In this document: piece by piece, positions 33,258 to 40,466 of the stretch
Numbering within the stretch: the stretch's first letter is position 1
Layout of the letters: each line of letters opens with the position of its first letter
From: JAXDBM01 sp963709485
Lineage (GTDB): Bacteria > Desulfobacterota > Syntrophia > Syntrophales > Fen-1087
Direction of reading: 5' to 3'
Length of the DNA stretch: 64,000 bases
NCBI GenBank assembly: GCA_963709485.1
Contig: CAVPWE010000005.1
Location: forward strand, 496,001-560,000
Notes under the pieces: generated by a model
The model's input: the letters and a program-made list of their open reading frames with translations, nothing else
The model's database searches: none
What the model was told of the DNA's origin: nothing
Made by a program: the position numbers and the translations under genes

Positions 33258-33968
33258 ATGCCGACCCTGCGCCCACAAAGCTGGCGACACCTGCTGGACA
33301 GCGGAGAGACTCCCGAAGGACGGAGCGGAATTGTTGCTGCCATCGTCAACCACCATTTCGGTGCGATTCTGGAATACTACCTTCCCGCCTTCGACCGAGC
33401 CCGCATCAAAGAGGACCTTCGACAACATCTGCCGCTTCTCCGCGAAATGGCTGCCTTCGCCCACAGGGAGCGGGTTTACAAAAAAAGCCCGGCAACACCC
33501 AGCCTGGGTCCAATGCCGCACCAGGAACAAGACGAGCCCCAGCCCGCGGTCCTGGAGCATTATCGGAGAGAGATGCACGAGCGGCTTGAACAGATCGAAG
33601 GATGGTTAGCTCTTGATCAGAAGAAAAGAGCGCCCATGCACGACTGGATTGCTCATTTCCATAAAGGTGATTATGTCTATCAGGAGATGATGAGCGATGC
33701 GGACCGGAAAAGACTGCTGAAATGGTTGGACAGGTGTATGGAAGGCGCTGCCGAACGGACCCTGCATTGGACCAGTGAGGCGAGCGGGCTGCTTTATACC
33801 GCGCAATACACGGGCACGAGCACCAGTGGCTTGGGCGTCGGCTACAGCGTCGATCTGACTGTGGACCTGAATCCAGTCCTGGGCTTACGGAATAATAGGC
33901 GGTATCGGGAGCAGAGCTACCCTCGGTTCCATCGAAATGCGGATGGAACCTGGAACACTAAAAAATAG
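33258..33968 (+). CDS. Hypothetical cassette protein
   Basis: A 236-residue soluble protein I do not recognise. The first ~110 residues are helical and basic (RHLLDSGETPEGRSGIVAAI, YYLPAFDRARIKEDLRQHLP). A middle part has HFHKGDYVYQEMMSDADRKR, and the last 60 residues look beta-rich with G/S/T repeats (YTAQYTGTSTSGLGVGYSVD), perhaps an outer-layer or structural domain. No signal peptide. The start at 33258 lacks a strong ribosome site. It is the only gene in its cassette. Confidence 0.62.
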   Translation: MPTLRPQSWRHLLDSGETPEGRSGIVAAIVNHHFGAILEYYLPAFDRARIKEDLRQHLPLLREMAAFAHRERVYKKSPATPSLGPMPHQEQDEPQPAVLEHYRREMHERLEQIEGWLALDQKKRAPMHDWIAHFHKGDYVYQEMMSDADRKRLLKWLDRCMEGAAERTLHWTSEASGLLYTAQYTGTSTSGLGVGYSVDLTVDLNPVLGLRNNRRYREQSYPRFHRNADGTWNTKK

Positions 33969-34006
33969 GTTTTGATGGGCACCCTGAAATGGACGGCGAG
34001 AGTAAC

Positions 34007-34059
34007 TGACAACGGCATGCAGCCGACGCCGCAAGACGGCTGATGCCGGACGGTTGGGG
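34007..34059 (+). other. attC 22 (53 bp)
   Basis: Opens TGACAAC, closes GTTGGGG; stem GGCATGCAGCCGACGCCG / CGGCTGATGCCGGACGG. Confidence 0.83.
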
Positions 34060-34075
34060 CGACGTGAGGGAGAAC

Positions 34076-34549
34076 ATGGAAATCGTTGGTCGGACGACGA
34101 TTCATCCATTCGTCTTCTACTCGGGGAAGCTGAGTGGCTATATTACGTGGGTGTTGCTTGGGCTCAACCGCCTCGGGGTTCGTGCGGTCCCAGGACTCCA
34201 CGCATTGGTTCTGGACTACCTCTCGTACACCTTGCTTGTCGTCGCCGCGATCTTCATCGTCTCCGGCCTCGTGAGCCTGGGCAAGTCCACTCGGCTGGGT
34301 CTGCCGACTGGTCAGACCGAGCTCAAGACTGGGGGAGTCTATCGCGTCAGCAGGAACCCAATGTATGTCGGGTTCGATGCGTTGACTCTTGCCGCGATTC
34401 TCGGGACCGGTAATCCGGTCGTGCTCGTGCTCGGTGTGTACAGTATGGTCGTCTATCACTTCATTATCGCGGGCGAAGAGAGGTATCTCTCGTCGGTCTT
34501 TGGGATGGCGTATGCACAGTACAGGGCGTCCGTTCGGAAGTACGTCTGA
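34076..34549 (+). CDS. ICMT/PEMT-like membrane methyltransferase (cassette)
   Basis: A 157-residue membrane protein. Its C-terminal half is the isoprenylcysteine-methyltransferase-like core: LKTGGVYRVSRNPMYVGFDA, a YH-containing helix (YSMVVYHFIIAGEERYLSSV) and FGMAYAQYRASVRKYV. R-N-P-M-Y-x-G and the following E-E-R-Y are the SAM-binding signature. The N-terminal half has two or three membrane helices. GAGGGAGAAC precedes the ATG at 34076. It would methylate a small molecule or lipid in the membrane; the substrate is unknown. Confidence 0.85.
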   Translation: MEIVGRTTIHPFVFYSGKLSGYITWVLLGLNRLGVRAVPGLHALVLDYLSYTLLVVAAIFIVSGLVSLGKSTRLGLPTGQTELKTGGVYRVSRNPMYVGFDALTLAAILGTGNPVVLVLGVYSMVVYHFIIAGEERYLSSVFGMAYAQYRASVRKYV

Positions 34550-34652
34550 ATGGACCGATCGATGGTTGCGGTTCGTTCCTATCTTGGCGGAAGTCATGGA
34601 CATCTATCACTATAGTCTCGGGGAAGCAGCGACCCAGACAGGGTCGTGCGCC

Positions 34653-34713
34653 GCCCAACCACCGCATGCAGCAGACGGCGCTTCGCGCCGCCGCTGAAGC
34701 TGGGTGGTTCGCT
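34653..34713 (+). other. attC 23 (61 bp)
   Basis: Opens GCCCAAC, closes GTTCGCT; CCACCGCATGCAGC as in attC 17. About 100 non-coding bases separate it from the upstream gene. Confidence 0.85.
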
Positions 34714-34747
34714 AAAGAAAATATGAAGCGAGAGGCGTCCGCTGTGT

Positions 34748-34753
34748 TATAAT
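34748..34753 (+). promoter_or_regulatory. -10 box ahead of hicBA
   Basis: A perfect TATAAT 22 bases before the hicB start. No good -35 is visible at 16-18 bases, so the promoter is weak, activator-dependent or of another type. Confidence 0.5.
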
Positions 34754-34774
34754 AAGGCATGGAGGGATAGCGAA

Positions 34775-34984
34775 ATGACCAGAGAATTCAGCGTACTTAT
34801 CGAGAAAGATGTGGACGGGTATTTTGTAGCATCAGTGCCCGCCTTGCGAGGATGTCATACACAGGCGAAGTCTCTTGACGTCCTTATGAAAAGAGTCAAA
34901 GAGGCAATTGAGCTTTGTCTCGAGGTGGAGGATCCGATACCCACCGAATTCATCGGCGTTCAACGCGTGGCAGTCAACGCGTGA
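34775..34984 (+). CDS. hicB: HicB-like antitoxin (cassette)
   Basis: A 69-residue HicB: REFSVLIEKDVDGYFVASVP then ALRGCHTQAKSLDVLMKRVK and EAIELCLEV is the partially degraded RNase-H-like fold that defines the family. It lacks the separate C-terminal DNA-binding helix of longer HicB proteins, so regulation may depend on HicA or be absent. GGAGGG lies before the ATG. The stop overlaps hicA by 4 bases, in the antitoxin-first order. Confidence 0.9.
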   Translation: MTREFSVLIEKDVDGYFVASVPALRGCHTQAKSLDVLMKRVKEAIELCLEVEDPIPTEFIGVQRVAVNA

Positions 34985-35205
34985 GTACTCTTCCAGCCGT
35001 TACGGGCCAACGCCTCAACAAGGCTCTTCGGAAAGCGGGCTTTGTGGTCATTCGCAAAAAAGGCAGTCACCATTTCCTTCAGCATTCTGACGGCAGACGC
35101 ACCGTAGTGCCAGTTCATAGCGGTGAAACAATTGGTCGAGGTCTCTTGGCTCAAATTCTTCGGGATTGTGAGATCTCAATAGAAGAATTGAAAGAGCTTT
35201 TATGA
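34981..35205 (+). CDS. hicA: HicA-like mRNA interferase toxin (cassette)
   Basis: A 74-residue HicA starting at GTG 34981. The double-stranded-RNA-binding-like fold is clear: LNKALRKAGFVVIRKKGSHH with the catalytic His in GSHHFLQH, then RRTVVPVHSGETIGRGLLAQ and ILRDCEISIEELKELL. All conserved positions (G-F, K-G-S-H, P-x-H, G-T/L-L) are present. It should cleave translated mRNA when free of HicB. Its end overlaps the start of the next attC. Confidence 0.92.
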   Translation: MSTLPAVTGQRLNKALRKAGFVVIRKKGSHHFLQHSDGRRTVVPVHSGETIGRGLLAQILRDCEISIEELKELL

Positions 35206-35311
35206 GCGAATCAGGCGCTGCACCCGACTCGGAAGAATATCGGGCTAAATCCGCTGGGACTTTCTGGTATCCCTCTTCGCGTTCGCCGCGCAGGTGAGCT
35301 TTCCGTTAGAC
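35205..35311 (+). other. attC 24 (about 107 bp)
   Basis: Closes GTTAGAC. The left half-site reads GAGCGAAT instead of a clean AAC and the arms pair poorly, so the left limit is approximate. Confidence 0.6.
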
Positions 35312-35352
35312 CCTGACCGAATCTATTCACACCCGTAAGGAGATTTTCTAAA

Positions 35353-36099
35353 ATGGACATTCCACGGATCTTCAACATCACCGAAAGTGCTCACCGCATC
35401 CATAACCCGTTCACACCCGACAAGCTCGCCACCCTCGGCGCGGCGCTGCGTCTGGAAACGGGAACCCGAGTGCTCGACCTCGGCAGCGGTTCGGGGGAAA
35501 TGCTGTGCACCTGGGCACGCGATTACGGAGTCAACGGCACCGGCATCGACATGAGCAAGTTGTTCACCGAGCAAGCGAAACTCCGCGCTGAAAAACTCGG
35601 TGTCGCCGATCAAGTCAAGTTCATCCATGGCGATGCTGCCGGCTACGTCTCGGACGACAAGGCAGGTGTGGCAGCCTGTCTCGGTGCTACATGGATCGCC
35701 GGGGGAGTAATCGGCACTATCGAGCTTCTGGCGCAGAGCCTCCGCACCGGAGGGATCATCCTCATCGGCGAGCCCTACTGGCGGCAGTTACCGCCGACGG
35801 AAGATGTTGCCAAGGGGTGTCTTGCCAACTCAATCTCCGACTTTCTGATGCTACCGGAACTTCTCGCGTCTTTCGGCCACCTTGGCTACGACGTCGTTGA
35901 AATGGTTCTGGCTGACCAAGACGGCTGGGACAGATACGAGGCGGCCAAATGGCTCACCATGCGCCGATGGCTTGAAGCCAATCCCGACGACGAGTTGGCG
36001 AAAGATGTTCGAGCCAAACTGACCTCGGAACCCGGGCGCTACGCCGCTTACACGCGTGAATACCTGGGCTGGGGTGTGTTCGCGCTGATACCGCGGTGA
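35353..36099 (+). CDS. Class I SAM-dependent methyltransferase (cassette)
   Basis: A 248-residue methyltransferase. Motif I is TRVLDLGSGSGEMLCTWARD, motif II VNGTGIDMSKLFTEQAKLRA, motif III KFIHGDAAGY; then ACLGATWIAGGVIGTIELLA and LRTGGIILIGEPYWRQLPP. The C-terminal ~80 residues (YDVVEMVLADQDGWDRYEAA) match the group annotated as SAM methyltransferases acting on small molecules. TAAGGAGATTT precedes the ATG. It differs clearly from the other methyltransferases of the array. GC is higher than the hicBA cassette beside it. Confidence 0.87.
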   Translation: MDIPRIFNITESAHRIHNPFTPDKLATLGAALRLETGTRVLDLGSGSGEMLCTWARDYGVNGTGIDMSKLFTEQAKLRAEKLGVADQVKFIHGDAAGYVSDDKAGVAACLGATWIAGGVIGTIELLAQSLRTGGIILIGEPYWRQLPPTEDVAKGCLANSISDFLMLPELLASFGHLGYDVVEMVLADQDGWDRYEAAKWLTMRRWLEANPDDELAKDVRAKLTSEPGRYAAYTREYLGWGVFALIPR

Positions 36100-36145
36100 T
36101 AAGGGGATTACCAGGCGACTCAGAAAGTGGGAAAAATCCAATCAT

Positions 36146-36205
36146 GCCTAACAACTCATTCAAGCCGACGCCGCTTCGCGGCGCGGCTTAATTTGGGCGT
36201 TGGGC
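36146..36205 (+). other. attC 25 (60 bp)
   Basis: Opens GCCTAAC, closes GTTGGGC; stem AAGCCGACGCCGC / GCGGCGCGGCTT. Confidence 0.9.
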
Positions 36206-36234
36206 AGAAAACAAAACCAAGGAGGTAAAAAGAA

Positions 36235-36738
36235 ATGAACGATCGATGCTTGGTTACTTTTGTGATGGTGATGATGCTTGTCTGTCTATCCGGTACGGTG
36301 GCTTTTGGTCAAGACATTCGGCAAGAAAAGAATATATCGTTGACGCTTGCCATGGACGCAGCCCGGGGTGCGGTGCAGTTTTGCAGAGAAAAGGGGTGGA
36401 ATGTGGCGGTGGCGGTGGTCGACAGATCCGGTCAGATCATTGTGCAGCTCCGGGCAGATGGGGCTGGTCCGCACACGATTGATGCCAGCAGGCGGAAAGC
36501 TTTCACCTCGGCATCCGCTCGCAACAACACAAGTGCCATCCTGGAAAATGTTCAGAAAAATCCCGGCGCAGCGAACCTTCCCATGATCGATGGCTTCCTT
36601 GTTCTGGGAGGTGGTGTGCCTATCCGTGTTGGTAACGAGGTGATTGGGGCTATCGGGGTTGGCGGAGCTCCTGGAGGGCATTTGGATGATCAATGCGCGG
36701 AAGCGGGAATAAACACTATCCGTGATCGTCTCAAGTAA
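36235..36738 (+). CDS. GlcG/HbpS-family heme-binding-like protein, secreted (cassette)
   Basis: A 167-residue protein with a signal peptide (LVTFVMVMMLVCLSGTVAFG, cleavage before QDI). The mature part is the GlcG/HbpS (DUF336) fold: LTLAMDAARGAVQFCREKGW, VAVAVVDRSGQIIVQLRADG, the helix KAFTSASARNNTSAI, and IDGFLVLGGGVPIRVGNEVI through GAIGVGGAPGGHLDDQCAEA. Related proteins bind heme or small molecules; a periplasmic location is expected. AAGGAGGT precedes the ATG. It shares its cassette with the next gene, as no attC is visible between them. Confidence 0.88.
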   Translation: MNDRCLVTFVMVMMLVCLSGTVAFGQDIRQEKNISLTLAMDAARGAVQFCREKGWNVAVAVVDRSGQIIVQLRADGAGPHTIDASRRKAFTSASARNNTSAILENVQKNPGAANLPMIDGFLVLGGGVPIRVGNEVIGAIGVGGAPGGHLDDQCAEAGINTIRDRLK

Positions 36739-36916
36739 ATCCACAGAAGTGATCGACCAGATCATGCATGCACAGATGGTTACAGGGATGAAACTCATAT
36801 GAATCGGTTGCGATTGCACCGCATGCTCGTTCCTCGCGCTGGTAATTATACCATTCGGTCCTGAATTAAGGAGGTCAATCCTCGTGGGGAAACAAGATTA
36901 AAGCCATACGGCTCTC

Positions 36917-37723
36917 GTGACAGCCTATCTGCGCGCCGCTCACCAGATCATCGATTCCGGCCCGCGAGTCCTTGACGACCCGATCGCACTGCACCTTCTG
37001 GGTCCCAAGGCGGAAGAGCGAATTCGCGGAAGGAACGTAAAATTCATGTCAGACAAGGCAAAAGCACTCAGGGCCCATGTCATGCTTCGTTCCAGATATG
37101 CGGAAGACCAACTGAAATTGTCCATGGCACGTGGCACCAGTCAATACATTTTGTTGGGGGCGGGTTTTGATACGTTCGCGTTCCGACAGCCTCCCTGGGC
37201 GGCCGGCCTAAGGATATTCGAGGTCGATCATTCGGGTACTCAGCGAGAGAAACAATCAAGAATCTTCAATGCTGGGATTACAGTACCTAAGAATCTCATT
37301 TTCGTAAAAATCGATTTTGAAAAGGAATCCCTTGAAGATCGTTTGGCCGCCGCAGACGTTCGCAAAGATGAACCCACGTTCTTTTCCTGGCTTGGCGTAA
37401 CCATGTATTTGACCGAAGAAGCCGTCGACTCAACGCTCAGGTACATGGCCGGATTTGCCAGAGGGAGCGAAGCGGTGATCACATTTCTGCAACCCCCCGA
37501 TGGATCGACGTCATCGCATGAACTCGCCGAGCGGGTCGCGGAGGCCGGAGAATCTTTTATCAGCCGCTTCACCCCCGAGCGCTTTGAGGAGAAACTGCGT
37601 GCCGCCGGTTTCCACAAGGTCTGCTTTCTCACGCATGATCTGTCGGCTCCGTATTTTCCCGAAAATGGAAGCTCCCTCTCAAATCCTAGACGAACAGGCA
37701 TCGTTTCGGCCTTGGTTTTATGA
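36917..37723 (+). CDS. Leucine carboxyl methyltransferase-like (PPM) SAM methyltransferase, nonsense mutation at N-terminus
   Basis: A 268-residue methyltransferase of the class annotated TIGR00027: LRAAHQIIDSGPRVLDDPIA, YILLGAGFDTFAFRQP (SAM motif I), IFEVDHSGTQREKQ, and ESLEDRLAAA with TFFSWLGVTMYLTEEA. The same frame begins further upstream with a strong AAGGAGG and a GTG at 36884 but meets a TAA at its sixth codon (36899-36901). Translation must therefore restart, most simply at GTG 36917 where the conserved sequence continues. The lost segment is only about a dozen residues, so the protein may still be active. Substrate unknown. Confidence 0.8.
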   Translation: MTAYLRAAHQIIDSGPRVLDDPIALHLLGPKAEERIRGRNVKFMSDKAKALRAHVMLRSRYAEDQLKLSMARGTSQYILLGAGFDTFAFRQPPWAAGLRIFEVDHSGTQREKQSRIFNAGITVPKNLIFVKIDFEKESLEDRLAAADVRKDEPTFFSWLGVTMYLTEEAVDSTLRYMAGFARGSEAVITFLQPPDGSTSSHELAERVAEAGESFISRFTPERFEEKLRAAGFHKVCFLTHDLSAPYFPENGSSLSNPRRTGIVSALVL

Positions 37724-37740
37724 AAATTACTCTTACAGCA

Positions 37741-37798
37741 ACCGAACAAGGCGCCCCCGTCGACGCGCTAAAACTCGCGGCTGATTTTCACGTTGTGC
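37741..37798 (+). other. attC 26 (58 bp)
   Basis: Opens ACCGAAC, closes GTTGTGC; CTCGCGGCTGATTTTCACGTT as in attC 14. Confidence 0.85.
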
Positions 37799-37880
37799 GG
37801 AGAGAAGGGAACTAGACGCAAGAAACGCGAAATTATTATCAGAACTGAAAGCAGGCGCGGACATCGACGCAATAACTGAG

Positions 37881-38333
37881 GTGACGACTGCTGCCTTTGA
37901 AACTCTGGAGATCAGCAATCACACAGAGCAGTTCATCATCAAAGCACTGCGCGCTGCCAGGGCGATCACAATATCGCTCGTCGCGGAGCTGGACGGACGT
38001 GTGGTCGGGCATATTGCCTTCTCTCCCGTGACCATTTCGGACGGCGCTCGCAACTGCTGCGGCCTGGGACCTGTTTCGGTGTTGCCGGAGTACCAGCGGC
38101 AGGGCATTGGTAAAGCCCTGATACAGGAAGGGCTGTCACGGCTGAAAGACATGAGCGCTCAAGGATGCTGTCTCGTGGGGCACCCGGATTACTACAGGAG
38201 GTTTGGCTTCGAGAACATGCCGGGGTTTATGCACGAGGGGGTGCCGCCGGAGGTCTTCTTGACTCTGTCTTTCGACGGGCGTGCTCCGCAGGGCACTGTC
38301 ACTTTTCATGACGGATTCAAGGCGGACGGCTAA
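37881..38333 (+). CDS. GNAT N-acetyltransferase (cassette), start uncertain
   Basis: A GNAT acetyltransferase of the YhbS type: LVAELDGRVVGHIAFSPVTI, the acetyl-CoA loop VLPEYQRQGIGKALIQEGLS, and CLVGHPDYYRRFGFENM. The GTG at 37881 gives 150 residues. The conserved frame stays open upstream (KAGADIDAITEV ahead of it) back toward the attC without an ATG, GTG or TTG, so the original start seems lost and the first helix may be truncated. The C-terminal FDGRAPQGTVTFHDGFKA is normal. Acetyl acceptor unknown. Confidence 0.82.
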   Translation: MTTAAFETLEISNHTEQFIIKALRAARAITISLVAELDGRVVGHIAFSPVTISDGARNCCGLGPVSVLPEYQRQGIGKALIQEGLSRLKDMSAQGCCLVGHPDYYRRFGFENMPGFMHEGVPPEVFLTLSFDGRAPQGTVTFHDGFKADG

Positions 38334-38334
38334 C
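38328..38334 (+). other. attC half-site without a clear partner
   Basis: GGCTAAC right at the end of the GNAT gene, as in other cassettes, but I see no matching GTT core in the 126 bases before the next gene; a decayed site is likely. Confidence 0.4.
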
Positions 38335-38460
38335 AGGAGGGCCCAGGCGACGCTGTGTAGCGAGCCCTACCTCGCCATCAGTCATCAACAACGGAACAAG
38401 AAGGGAATCGGTTGATATCGTGCAAGACATAAGGATGTCCCTAACGAATGTGATACGGCC

Positions 38461-39060
38461 ATGTTGAGTCCAGCGATCGGATCGTTGAGGCGCCTGTGGC
38501 TGATCGGCACAATGGCGCTTGCCTGCGTCTCCTGGAACGTGCCGGCCTTTTCCCAGGACCGGGAAACCGTCATCTGGAATGCAGTCCGTGCCGGCGGACA
38601 CGTCGTCTTGTTGCGTCATGCGATCGCTCCTGGCGTGGGAGATCCGCCGGGGTTCACGCTCGGCAACTGCAGTACGCAGCGGAATCTCTCGGTCGAGGGG
38701 CGTGCCCAGGCAGCAAAGATCGGGGAGCTCTTTCGCGCGAACGGGATTCGAAAAGCACGGGTGTTCTCGAGCCAATGGTGCCGGTGTCTCGATACGGCGA
38801 GGCTGCTTGAGCTGGGACCGGTGCAGGAACTCCCCATTCTCAACTCTTTCTTTGAGCGTAGCGAGCGCGAGCAACAGCAAACTCGGGCGCTCAGAAAGTG
38901 GCTCGCGGAACAACATCTCAATGAGCCGCTGGTGCTCATCTCCCATCAGGTGAACATCACGGCCCTGACAGGAGTCTATCCCGCGTCCGGTGAACTGGTA
39001 GTTATTCGGAGGTCAAAGAGTGGCGCAATTTCGGTGGTCGGCTCCACAAAGACGGATTGA
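38461..39060 (+). CDS. Histidine phosphatase-family protein, secreted (cassette)
   Basis: A 199-residue protein with a signal-like N-terminus (LRRLWLIGTMALACVSWNVP, cleavage near AFSQ). The phosphatase fold follows: VVLLRHAIAPGVGDP contains the R-H-A catalytic motif, NLSVEGRAQAAKIGELFRAN, VFSSQWCRCLDTARLLELGP (second Arg), and a late VLISHQVNITALTG with the second catalytic His. All four key residues are present. Such short secreted branches are often called phosphoglycerate-mutase-like or SixA-like; the substrate is unknown. The start has no strong ribosome site. Confidence 0.83.
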   Translation: MLSPAIGSLRRLWLIGTMALACVSWNVPAFSQDRETVIWNAVRAGGHVVLLRHAIAPGVGDPPGFTLGNCSTQRNLSVEGRAQAAKIGELFRANGIRKARVFSSQWCRCLDTARLLELGPVQELPILNSFFERSEREQQQTRALRKWLAEQHLNEPLVLISHQVNITALTGVYPASGELVVIRRSKSGAISVVGSTKTD

Positions 39061-39084
39061 GAGAAGGGGAGCTATGGGGCGATA

Positions 39085-39126
39085 GGACGTCCCTGAATAT
39101 GCCAGGGTAGTGTGAGGTAGGGACGC
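39085..39126 (+). repeat. Imperfect inverted repeat between cassette genes
   Basis: AGGACGTCCCT and AGGGACGCCC flank about 20 bases. It could fold into a hairpin in RNA or DNA; it does not have the GTT core of an attC and has no T-run. Confidence 0.4.
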
Positions 39127-39191
39127 CCATTGAATTATTGAATTCCCGGAGAGAGAGGAACTCGAACTACCGAAACAGAAAGAAGAGCAGC

Positions 39192-39248
39192 GCCCAACTA
39201 CCGGATGCAGCCGACTCTTTACGCTCGCGGCTGATCCAGCCGTTGGCG
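39192..39248 (+). other. attC 27 (57 bp)
   Basis: Opens GCCCAAC, closes GTTGGCG; stem GCAGCCGACTC / CTCGCGGCTGATC. Confidence 0.87.
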
Positions 39249-39257
39249 CTTCAAACA

Positions 39258-39779
39258 ATGAACATATTCGTTCTTGACATGAATATCGAAAAGTGTGCGC
39301 GCTATCATTGCGACCAGCACGTGGTCAAGATGATTCTGGAAAGTGTACAGATCGTTTGTACCGTTCTAAACAAAAAAGGCTTTACAACGCCCTACAAATC
39401 TACTCACACTAAACATCCGTGTGTTCTTTGGGCTGGCCAGTCTTTCGATAACCTTAAATGGTTGACCAGCTTGGCAAAAGCTCTAAATCGTGAGTACAAG
39501 TACAGATACCGAAAATCCGAACAACATGTTTCGATGCATGTATTAGACCAGGTTAAGACGATGAGATTTGAGTCCATAGGATTGACGGAATTTGCGCAGG
39601 CGATGCCTGAGAAATACAAGGTGCCCGGCGATCCAGTCAGCGCATACAGGGGCTTTTATGTTGGGGAAAAGTTGCGATTCGCCAAGTGGACGCGAAGAAG
39701 AAGACCGATATGGATAGCAGAATACTCGGGCCAACAATCTCCTACAGGCGACGCCCTAAAGGTCGTGCCTGAGGAGTGA
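39258..39779 (+). CDS. Phage-type conserved protein, unknown function (cassette)
   Basis: A 173-residue soluble protein. The N-terminus MNIFVLDMNIEKCARYHCDQ then HVVKMILESVQIV, the HTKHPCVLWAGQSFDNLKWL segment and late KYKVPGDPVSAYRGFYVGEK plus FAKWTRR are typical of a family widespread in phages and cassettes, to my knowledge without assigned function. The conserved Asp, Cys-His and Lys residues near the start could bind nucleotide or metal. The last ~15 residues are encoded by the attC. A decayed relative lies at 41840-41947. Confidence 0.72.
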   Translation: MNIFVLDMNIEKCARYHCDQHVVKMILESVQIVCTVLNKKGFTTPYKSTHTKHPCVLWAGQSFDNLKWLTSLAKALNREYKYRYRKSEQHVSMHVLDQVKTMRFESIGLTEFAQAMPEKYKVPGDPVSAYRGFYVGEKLRFAKWTRRRRPIWIAEYSGQQSPTGDALKVVPEE

Positions 39780-39787
39780 CGTTATGT
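39729..39787 (+). other. attC 28 (59 bp)
   Basis: Opens GGCCAAC, closes GTTATGT. Arms CTCCTACAGGCGAC and the GTCGTGCCTGAGGAG side pair. It overlaps the end of the upstream gene. Confidence 0.78.
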
Positions 39788-39831
39788 GCCCCAATAAAAA
39801 ATCTTTTTAAATCGTCCAATTAATGTGTATG

Positions 39832-39892
39832 ACCGAAACATCGAGGCCATGGGCTCCTGCTGGTGGCCGCAGCCTCATGTGTGACGTTATGT
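39832..39892 (+). other. attC 29 (61 bp), end of an empty mini-cassette
   Basis: Opens ACCGAAAC, closes GTTATGT; arms CGAGGCCATGGGCT and AGCCTCATG pair. GTGACGTTATGT is repeated exactly at the ends of attC 28 and 29, so about 105 bases without a gene form a unit between them. Confidence 0.72.
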
Positions 39893-39922
39893 TCCCGTAA
39901 AGAAAGTAGGTGTCGGTACGCG

Positions 39923-40450
39923 ATGATGAAAATATTGTCCATTTTATTGGCTGTATTCGTGATGGGGTGTGCCGGAATTCCCGAAAATGTTAAACCCGTT
40001 GATAATTTCAAGTTGGAGAAATATCTGGGGAGATGGTACGAAATTGCGAGGCTGGATCATTCTTTTGAACGAGGTTTGACCCGGGTAACCGCGGATTACA
40101 GCCTGCGGGACGACGGCAGCGTCAGAGTATTGAACCGCGGTTATTCTCTAAAAGAAAATGCCTGGAAAGAAGCCGAAGGCAAGGCCTATTTCGTTAAGGG
40201 ATCGGATCAAGGTTACTTGAAAGTTTCTTTCTTTGGCCCCTTTTATGGTTCCTACATCGTATTTGAACTCGACCATGAGAATTATCAATATGCACTCGTA
40301 TGCGGCCCCAAGAAATCTTATTTATGGATTCTGGCCAGAGCCCCGGAAATGAAACAGGAGAGAAAGGACAGCCTCATCGCGAAAGCAGCCCAATTGGGTT
40401 TTGACACGAGCCAATTGATATTTGTCGATCATCAATTTCTGGACCGATGA
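39923..40450 (+). CDS. Bacterial lipocalin (Blc-like lipoprotein, cassette)
   Basis: A 175-residue lipoprotein: signal peptide with lipobox LAVFVMGCAG, then the lipocalin signature KLEKYLGRWYEIARLDHSFE, VTADYSLRDDGSVRVLNRGY, LKVSFFGPFYGSYIVFELD and YALVCGPKKSYLWILARAPE. The length and motifs match Blc, an outer-membrane lipocalin that binds lysophospholipids. The stop is followed by no attC. Blc is one of the cassette types seen repeatedly in chromosomal integrons of other bacteria. Confidence 0.92.
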   Translation: MMKILSILLAVFVMGCAGIPENVKPVDNFKLEKYLGRWYEIARLDHSFERGLTRVTADYSLRDDGSVRVLNRGYSLKENAWKEAEGKAYFVKGSDQGYLKVSFFGPFYGSYIVFELDHENYQYALVCGPKKSYLWILARAPEMKQERKDSLIAKAAQLGFDTSQLIFVDHQFLDR

Positions 40451-40466
40451 GCATACATCCAAACAA

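Noticed and set aside
15006..39892. CRISPR array or ordinary dispersed repeats
   Set aside because: The repeated elements differ in length (37-110 bp), are imperfect palindromes, lie 0.1-2.8 kb apart and always follow genes. No short regular spacers and no cas genes are present.
40422..40466. Start of the methyltransferase at 40422
   Set aside because: Those codons lie inside the lipocalin gene and give no conserved sequence; the ATG at 40467 begins the family's N-terminus.
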